Assembly (NCBI GenBank): GCA_902702965.1
Contig: CACRXP010000031.1
Span: 2,080,367-2,144,366, forward strand
Reading direction: 5' to 3'
DNA from: Spirometra erinaceieuropaei
Taxonomy: Eukaryota > Platyhelminthes > Cestoda > Diphyllobothriidea > Diphyllobothriidae
DNA length: 64,000 bases
Shown piece by piece: positions 56,831 to 64,000 of this stretch; within the stretch, counting starts at the first letter, position 1; the number at the start of each line of letters is the position of its first letter. The position numbers were made by a program, and so were the translations under genes. The notes below the pieces were generated by a model. It worked only from the letters and a program-made list of their open reading frames with translations. It was not told the DNA's origin and made no database searches.

Positions 56831-59800
56831 TTCATTAACATGCATATTGGGTCCGCGCAGAGGTGTCAGTTAGCCAATGATTAGCAACCACTTGTGAATT
56901 TCAACACTCTTCATCATTTGAGTAACACGCTGCAACTATTTATAGCACAGGGTCTATCAATTCCGTAAACAAAAAGAATACTTGAAAGTAAAATTTAAAA
57001 TATGTCGCCGTCCTTTTTACGAACAATCTAAATGACAAGCTCTAGTGTTGAGCAGAGGACCGATCCCAAAAAGGGGGCCAATCATACGGGCCGGAAAAGT
57101 GCCAATGATCACGCTTAGATACGTGCCCTTCGTCATCCGACGATGTTTCGACATAACCTGTTCATGTCCGATAGCGCGTTGGCAAACGTGCTGCTACCTC
57201 TGACACCATCAATGCGCCCAAGCCTCCTTCTGATGGAACTCATTTTAAAATGTTTCCATACGCGGTCCCTGTAGATAATATATTTGTCCAATCAAAAAAC
57301 ACGCAAAATTAATCAAAAGGTGGTGACGCACTGTCATGCAATTAGGCATCAGTCTGTCATTGCCAGCTTTCGAAAAACAGCGTCCATGGATAACGGGGGA
57401 AAGCAGAAAACAGCATGCTTTATATTAATTAAAACATAGACAGATCAAAAGCAACGGATCCATAGATTAGTTGAAATTTTTCCATATTTATGGGTGCGAT
57501 AGTCCCTAAAAATACACCCCCTTTTTCATGTCGCTTAGTGTCTTCTTTGTTTGACGTAAAAAATTAAAAAATGGATGTAAGATCTCGCGCGTTTGACTAA
57601 CAAGCGTTTGCTACATAGAACTTCTATTACTGTTGTCAGAAAAAGTATCCTTTGAGCAAACTCATTTGGAACTTTTTGCAATGGTTTACAAGCAGGCCCT
57701 AGATATCATTTAGTTATCGTCCCAGGGTTGTTAAGTGATGTAAAATAGTGCCGTAACGCTTGGGCATGAGGCAGAATGACAGGCTCCGATCTGATTACAG
57801 TTTGTTTTCAGAATGATTTTACAATTCAACAGACGCGCTAACGATGTGTCCGCATCACAAGTTGCTTTCGTAATTTAAGAACATAGAGATTGTGTATTCA
57901 CCTCTTAACCAGAAAAATGTTAATTCACAAGAATTCGCATGTTGATTTTGAGGGGATGTTAGAAAATGTGAGTGCCGAATTGATTTTTAACGTCAGGTGC
58001 GCAGTTCATATTGGCGAAATCGAGCGAATTCGTTTTTGCCTGATTACTTTACATCCCAATCAATTAAAAAACGTAAAGAATTCCACGAATCCTCGGGAAA
58101 GCGTTTTGGAATCAATATTCAGAGAGTAGGCTGTTGGCAAGTCCGCATACCTGAAATCATACTAATTTCCGAAGTAGGTTTAGATGTAAACATCGCTAAA
58201 ACACTACGTTTAAACGTTATAGATTTGGCATGGGTCGGCATTTCGTACATTGAACGCTAAATTTTACGCAATTAAAGCCATGTTTTGACGTTTTTGGGAT
58301 TTTCTGCTTTTCTAAACAGCTTACATTTCCAAACGACGTAACATTGCCTTTACTATTTATTTAGTGTTTTATATTTCGTTAAAGTTGTTATTTATTAATA
58401 TAAATATTGGTTCCACGCATTGCTGTCGGTTTGCGAATGGTTAACAGTCATTCGTAAATTCCGACACTTTTCATACTTTAGATCACGAACGTTCTGTTGA
58501 ACTGCTCTTGTTTGCAGGCTGGAATGTTAAAGCTGTAAGGGAGGATACCTGATATGATGTTGACAACGCCGTATTTACGGACCACTAAAATGGCATTAAA
58601 AATGAGAGGCAGGTACCATATGAGAAACAATGGTAATCTGAGGCCCTCCGGGTGACTTAGGGTATCTGGACAAGACTGATCCTCATAAACGAAAAGAGAA
58701 CCGTCCAAACTACCTGAACGACAGAACCAGTTTCCGGCAGCTACCTGATGCAGACTATTGTTTAAACTGCAGGATTCTGCGACGATTGTGATCGGAACAT
58801 TATTGCTGGGTAAATAGTGCTTATCGATTCTGGCTGCAATGATAAATGTAGAAAAGCACTTAAGACAACTGCGTGTTAGAGGGTAGGAAAACAATACGCG
58901 TTTTGAAAAAAGGAAACAGCGAACATGTTAGGACTAACGGAGTAGTTTCTGCCGTCGACTGTAGCGTAATCACAAACGGAGTACACATCGCAGGACGCGT
59001 AGCGTTCTCCAGGGAGATGCAGACGGCAGTTTTGAGTGTACGCAGACATTAGCCTGCCAGTGAATATACAAAGCCTCTTTAATTCCTCTCGGTCTAACGC
59101 ATGCGAATGTGTAAAATTAGCGCATGTCTTGGTGACAAGTGGTAGGAATTCGGATGCCTTTTTAAGCCACTTCAGTGCTTTTGAAATTTAGAAAAACGAG
59201 TTAGCGGAAGTGTTACGTGTGAACCCACGTAACTATCGCAACGTTTTTCTGCCAAAATATTTTGTTTGCCTGTGCACATAACAAACAATCGCACTCTCAA
59301 TCATAAAATATCTGAACAAATATTCTGAGCAATCGACTGACCCACTAAGCACCATCCCTGATTTCCATGATGTGTAAATTTAATTGGTCCTCGTGTGAAA
59401 AAAGTAAAATGACACGTTGTTACCACAAGGTATGCTTTCCCGGACCCGATAAGATACGTGCCAGCATTTTTTTGCAAACTTACGATAATCCCTTTGTTCT
59501 GCCCCGACCTGTCTGCCGTCAGTAATCATACACATAGTTTCATCTACAAGTTTCTCTCGTTGTGGCTTTCATGCGTGCCTCCTGACTGACGCCCGGACAC
59601 TTGCAAAATGGGCCCCTTAATCAGCTGTTAACAAGCACGACATGCAAGATTCCTAAACAAGACAAAGTACAGAGCTCCGAATAAAATGCCAGTAATCGAG
59701 TTATGAGGGTAAAATTCATTTTGGTTCCTCTCCTAATATCCGCCAGCGACTCTAGGAATGCCGTTAATTTGTCAACAAATTGAAAGTTTTCAATGTCCAC

Positions 59801-61025
59801 CGCCCTGCAATTGTGGGCCCGTGCTTGCCACAGTGGACATAAAAGTTATGAATTCGAGGCCTCGGTGGGAAGATCGGAGCTCTAGCCTTGTTGAAATGAC
59901 GCTTCTCGTCTGCACATCATATCAAGAGTTGCCGACCTGCTCATATAAGTAAAATCCCTGGTAGCACATTTATGAGCTAACCACTTCACAAGCGCGTCTT
60001 GATGTAACGTAAAGCGACGTAAAAATAACATGTGATGTGTATTTTGGGAATATGAGGAAACCAGTCCTAAAAGCCTACTCTTTCAGCGGCTAAAATAGAT
60101 ATTGACTGGAGGCAAATCTATTAATGGACGGCCTCTGTGATTAAGACGCTTCTGACGGCAGAATTGTAGTCATTTGGCAAACATTCTCAAGTGAAGCAAT
60201 AAACGAAAATGACGTCAGACAATGGACGCGGTCTATGTCATGGAAAATGCGATGTTCGGTGGAATTTAAAAGAACTTATCGGATCGCATTACTTGCACTT
60301 CAGCCAACTAAACTGTCAAGGCGCATGTCACCAAAGCGTTGTGACGGTTGTTTGACGAAGGAATCAGCCAATATAACCACAAGCACATAGAGTATCAGTT
60401 AGATAAGTCAGACGTCGTCTTCGGAGACAGGCTGGTAGGTAACTACTTGTAGCGTAGAAAATATTGACGCTAAAACGCTTTAAGTAATCAGTGAATCAGT
60501 ATGTTTAAGCCCTTATACGTGACAACCATGGATTATATGATTGCATTCAAAACACAATTTTATGGTTCAAAGAACATGGGAGACCTCACATCGTTTGGGA
60601 GGCCGACATAATGTGTCATTTGTTGCAGCAAACCTTAACAAATTTGATTCCCTTGGCATGGTTTTATACTCGATGAAAGGGTTTTTCGTTGAACAGCTTT
60701 GTTTGGAAAAGGCAACTATGTGTAAGGCATAAACGTACGTCCATATTAACTACGAATTAGGACATACCTATCGGGAGACAGCACGAGAATTGTTAGGTTC
60801 TGTTTGAATCGAGCCTTAAATCAGGGTGTCGGACGGAATACAAAGGCTTAACGTCATTGCCGAGTCAAGCGAACAGGGCTTTTGTCGCTGGAGGGCAGTG
60901 CCTTCTTAGCCAAACCGTCTGTGACCCAATCACGAAACTCAGCCATTAGAGACTGACGCACAAACAAATCGGGTCTCAATACAAGCAAAAACGATGAGTT
61001 CCAGGCAGCAGTTAACAAGAGGGGG
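56831..61025. other. Long AT-rich DNA without recognisable feature
   Basis: The longest frame is 138 codons on the minus strand at 58478-58894, with some hydrophobic stretches but no recognised domain, start context or neighbour; it may be chance or an exon. No repeat landmark was seen. Confidence 0.4.
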
Positions 61026-61085
61026 GACAATCACTGGAACGAGAATTGTATTCCTTTGAGGTTTCGCGTCCTCATCAGAGGCAGC
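61026..61085 (-). ncRNA. Hammerhead-like motif (copy g), left of an inverted pair
   Basis: Minus strand: CUGAUGA (61072-61078), a very short stem II (GGACGC), GAAAC (61060-61064), GGAAUACAAUUC and GTTCCAGTG, then CTGCCTGGAACTC near 60999-61010. Both core blocks are intact but stem II is minimal. Confidence 0.45.
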
Positions 61086-61126
61086 ATTAGTTAAGGATAA
61101 TAGATGTACAGGGGTTCCTCTACTTA

Positions 61127-62112
61127 CAGTAGCTGGACTAACTCACAAAATGTCAATCAAAATTCTAAAATGCGTCTTCGTTTCGAAAAGATTAATTAAG
61201 TAGGTTTGTAAAACTAATCAGCCTGCAACACAATGCCATAATATTTCAGTTACCTCAGGATGTCGGCTTTCGAGTGAACTTCCTTACGGCTGCATGCAAA
61301 AAGTATACTGTAAAAGAGGACAACTTATGTTGCATGCATTCTTCTCATTGATTTTCGATGCCCCTAAAAGTCCAATTATATTTCATGGATAGCATGCATA
61401 AAAATATTCATTCTTTTGCTCATTCGGTAGAAAATTACATCTTATTCTAAATTTGTACTCGATGTAGAGATATAATTCGGTTGTAAAAAAGTTCCTAATT
61501 GTGAGAATTTTGAATACCGTGAAATGGCCGCTCATAAATCGTCATGTTTCTGTATTTAGCAGTGTGGCTTGCAAAGTTAACAATATGAATCAAATACACT
61601 GCTAAATTTTATGAACCCCATATGGACTCCTCTCAATATCGTAAAGAAATATGTGACTTTCCGTACGCGGAAAATATACAACTTGTAGTTTGGGAACCCT
61701 GAATCTAATTGTAGCGGTAGAGCTGATTCAAAATTCTTCGGGAATCGGAAAAGTTTGAAAACCGAATTACAACCCTCCTACGAGTAAAAGTCTAGAAGAT
61801 GTAATTTTATGCCACATGAGCGAAATGATGAATAATTTTTGCATGTTTTCCAAGAAATATAATTGGACTTTTAGGGGCATGGACAATTAATGAGGAAAAT
61901 TCATGCTACACAAGTAGTCATTTTTGCCGAGTATGATTTTTGTATGCAGCCGTAAAGAAGTTCATGCGAAAGCCGGCATCCTGAGGTGACTAAAAAATTA
62001 TAGAATTGTGTTGCAGGCTGACTAGTTTTACAACTCTACTTAATTAATCTTTTCGAAACGAAAACGCCTTTCGAACTTTCGGTTGGCATTTCATGAGTTA
62101 GCCCACCTACTG
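61127..62112 (+). mobile_element. Long-TIR MITE, copy J
   Basis: CAGTAGCTGGACTAACTCAC after TA; end ATGAGTTAGCCCACCTACTG before TA. Loop in the direction of copy A (GTTAACAATATGAATC). One of the best-preserved copies. It sits between two outward-facing hammerhead-like ends (g and h) and appears to have inserted between them. Confidence 0.87.
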
Positions 62113-62424
62113 TATATTGCATGGTTACAATGTCACAGCATACCTCTCATAATCATCATCTTTCGCATTCATCGACGATGGTCGAACTTGGTTCGGTACT
62201 TGTTTGACCACCCTCAGCCGAGTCATTATTACACCAATAACCAATGCTGGCGATTAAAGTCGGACAATCAACCTCTACGATGCAAGTGGGCAAGAAGTAC
62301 TTCTAGCAAGTATATCCGTCTGTGAAAAATACGGAAGCCGCTACTTCTTACGCTACGCGGCAGCATTGCAGCTGTATCCTGTAAACACTGTAACCCTCTG
62401 GGCATCGATTATTCGTATGTGATT

Positions 62425-62485
62425 CTCTGCTTTGATGATAGGTTCGAGTGCGAATACGAAACGCCGGATGAATAAAATTTCCTTT
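62425..62485 (+). ncRNA. Hammerhead-like motif (copy h), right of an inverted pair
   Basis: UUGAUGA (62432-62438; first core base changed), stem II GGUUC/GAAUA-type around GAGUGC, GAAAC (62458-62462), GCCGGAUGAAUAAAAUUUCC. Matches copy e in leader and stem II loop. Confidence 0.4.
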
Positions 62486-63727
62486 CTGACAGTCAGGTTG
62501 CCATCTTCTCGGCATGGCAGTAATAGGTGGGTCTACCAACAGCAGATTATCACCGCGGGCATTGGGGAAGCAGGCGTGATTCCCAATGTGCCCTTATTTG
62601 CGCTTGTCGCGGTAATCAGATTCATATGCAGACCCCAGCCTACAACCTTCAAGCCCGATGCCGAATAAAAAGCGGGGAGATGTGACGCCAGTAAATAAAG
62701 CACTGAATTCTGTATAGGATGCCTGAAAAACAGGCTCGTACAAATGCAGCAATCGAGGACGTCAAGTGTATCACACACCAGAGTAATGAAACGCCGAGAA
62801 GAGATCCTGGCGGAAGTAGACCTGAACAGAGCTGTCAGCATCTCTGATTACTCATTCACACGCAGCGGAAGATGGTACGTCGGGAATGGGATGCAGTATA
62901 GTATAACAAGACAGTCATGGGAGATGCGTATAATAATAGTTACTCGTACAGGTGGAATGAGTTACAGCCATAAAATGGCCTGTCTGGGTGGAGAGGCGAT
63001 ACCGACATGCCAGCTCATTAACCGGTGGGGAATGCAGCGCTGTGGGCAACTGCAGGGAAGGGCCGAGGGAGGTGCCGATGTAGCGAGACGGAGAGCGATG
63101 CGAGCTTTACGGTACGGTAAGGGGGAAGGGATCGGCGGAAGAGAGAGGAAGGGACACCGGCCATCTTCACCGACACGCGGTTACGCCATCTCCACCCTAG
63201 GTCCTCGAGCGGAAAAGTGTCACAGCATTCAAACAACCCTGCTCAGATCAGGGGGCGTTACACAAAGGCGCAGGACCGGTGCCGCGGAAGCAGACGCCAC
63301 GAGCACCAATCGGACCTGCGTCTGAGTTAACCTTGAAGTCAATTGCCGGTCTTGATAGTCGTGATTGGCCATGAACCAGACTGCCATTGGCACGCGCGGG
63401 GAGGGCGCAGTGCTTCAGCAGGCGCCTAGACCAGGGCTTTCAGACGTTTATCCGGTGTGTATTCGTTATCACACATGTTTAACTGGACCAAGGTTTAAGG
63501 ATCAACAGATGAACTTTGACTTACCTTCATCTGTATCGTCGTTTAAACACTCGCGTTGGTTACAGTGGGTTTGAATTCTCTCGTGGGCTTTGCCGTGATC
63601 GACCATCATCAAAGATAGACTGACTGGGTTTGGGGACATAAACTTCCACAGAAGATAATGTTAGCGCACATAAGATACAAATGATGGGACACCTCTGGAA
63701 GTAAATGCTAATATTATTGACAAGTTA
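62486..63727. other. GC-richer DNA, no supported gene
   Basis: A 193-codon frame (62744-63325 plus) rich in Arg and Gly has no recognised domain and looks fortuitous. The region follows the PLE-like end h and may be its extension. Confidence 0.35.
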
Positions 63728-64000
63728 CAGTACAATGGGTGACCGATCACATGAAATGTTGGCCGAAATTCTGAAGTATGTTTTCGATTTGGATGGATAG
63801 CTTAAGTAAGGTCGTAATACTGATTAGCCTGCGGAATAATCCAGTAATATTTCGAACTCGCCAGGATGTCGACTTTTGAAGGCAATTCTTTTCGATCTCC
63901 TACAAAATCCACACTCGGTAAAAAATGACTACTTAAATAGCATGAATTGTTTGCATTAATTTTCATTGGTCTTTTAAATTCTAATATATTTTAGAGAAAA
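63728..64000. mobile_element. Long-TIR MITE, copy L, cut by window end
   Basis: TA then CAGTACAATGGGTGACCGAT, CACATGAAATGTTGGCC, and CCAGGATGTCGACTTTTGAA as in copy C, so second subfamily. Only the left arm is in the window. Confidence 0.78.

Noticed and set aside
58478..58894. 138-codon minus-strand frame
   Set aside because: Longest frame in the AT-rich right part but without motifs or conserved context; cannot be supported as a gene.
62744..63325. 193-codon plus-strand frame
   Set aside because: Arg/Gly-rich, no recognised domain, no neighbouring support and near a PLE-like end; most likely chance.
1..64000. CRISPR arrays, bacterial operons, ribosome binding sites, rRNA and tRNA genes
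   Set aside because: No direct-repeat/spacer arrangement, no operon structure and no cloverleaf or rRNA sequence was seen; the content is eukaryotic transposons. A tRNAscan-SE run could still find a tRNA missed by eye.

Overview
This window looks like a gene-poor, transposon-dense stretch of a eukaryotic genome, most likely a flatworm (possibly a tapeworm; this is inference from the element families, not from a host gene). The evidence is (i) two Ty3/gypsy retrotransposons of the lineage whose Gag carries a CHCC zinc knuckle and whose primer-binding site matches tRNA-Trp, as in the CsRn1 group of flukes, (ii) many decayed Penelope-like elements (PLEs) with reverse transcriptase plus GIY-YIG endonuclease, some ending in hammerhead-ribozyme-like sequence, and (iii) about a dozen copies of a Tc1/mariner-like non-autonomous element with very long terminal inverted repeats. 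I found no convincing host gene, tRNA, rRNA or CRISPR array. A 71-base assembly gap lies at 7584-7654.

Layout. 0.6-2.9 kb: a PLE reverse transcriptase on the minus strand, interrupted by two head-to-head PLE 3' halves that form a large imperfect palindrome. 4.5-5.7 and 9.9-10.9 kb: inverted-repeat elements. 8.4-8.9 kb: a solo LTR of the gypsy family present at 12.2 kb. 12.15-17.22 kb: a complete gypsy element with 511-bp LTRs that look identical, a 4-bp target duplication, tRNA-Trp primer site, gag, pol and polypurine tract. 18.5-20.9 kb: a PLE of a second lineage, split by the 3' end of a first-lineage PLE that runs into a roughly 205-bp (TTC)n tract. 22.6-23.6 kb and 24.3-25.7 kb: one PLE of each lineage. 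31.97-35.86 kb: a second gypsy element on the minus strand, with its own LTRs and target duplication but a broken pol and a deleted integrase core. The right half of the window is AT-rich, holding inverted-repeat elements, PLE fragments (44.7 and 56.4-56.8 kb), ribozyme-bearing PLE ends (40.4-40.9, 46.4, 61.0-62.5 kb) and long featureless DNA.

The most interesting signals are functional RNA and genome-parasite structure. Both gypsy elements carry G GGA AAC in the same reading register just before the gag stop, followed by a different but perfectly paired 8-bp GC-rich helix. This is a probable -1 ribosomal frameshift signal with compensatory change between the copies. The PLE ends show hammerhead cores (CUGANGA, a covarying stem II, GAAA), arranged three times as outward-facing inverted pairs, one of which has been split by an inverted-repeat element. 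Statements about family membership come from motif recognition by eye; no database search was possible.
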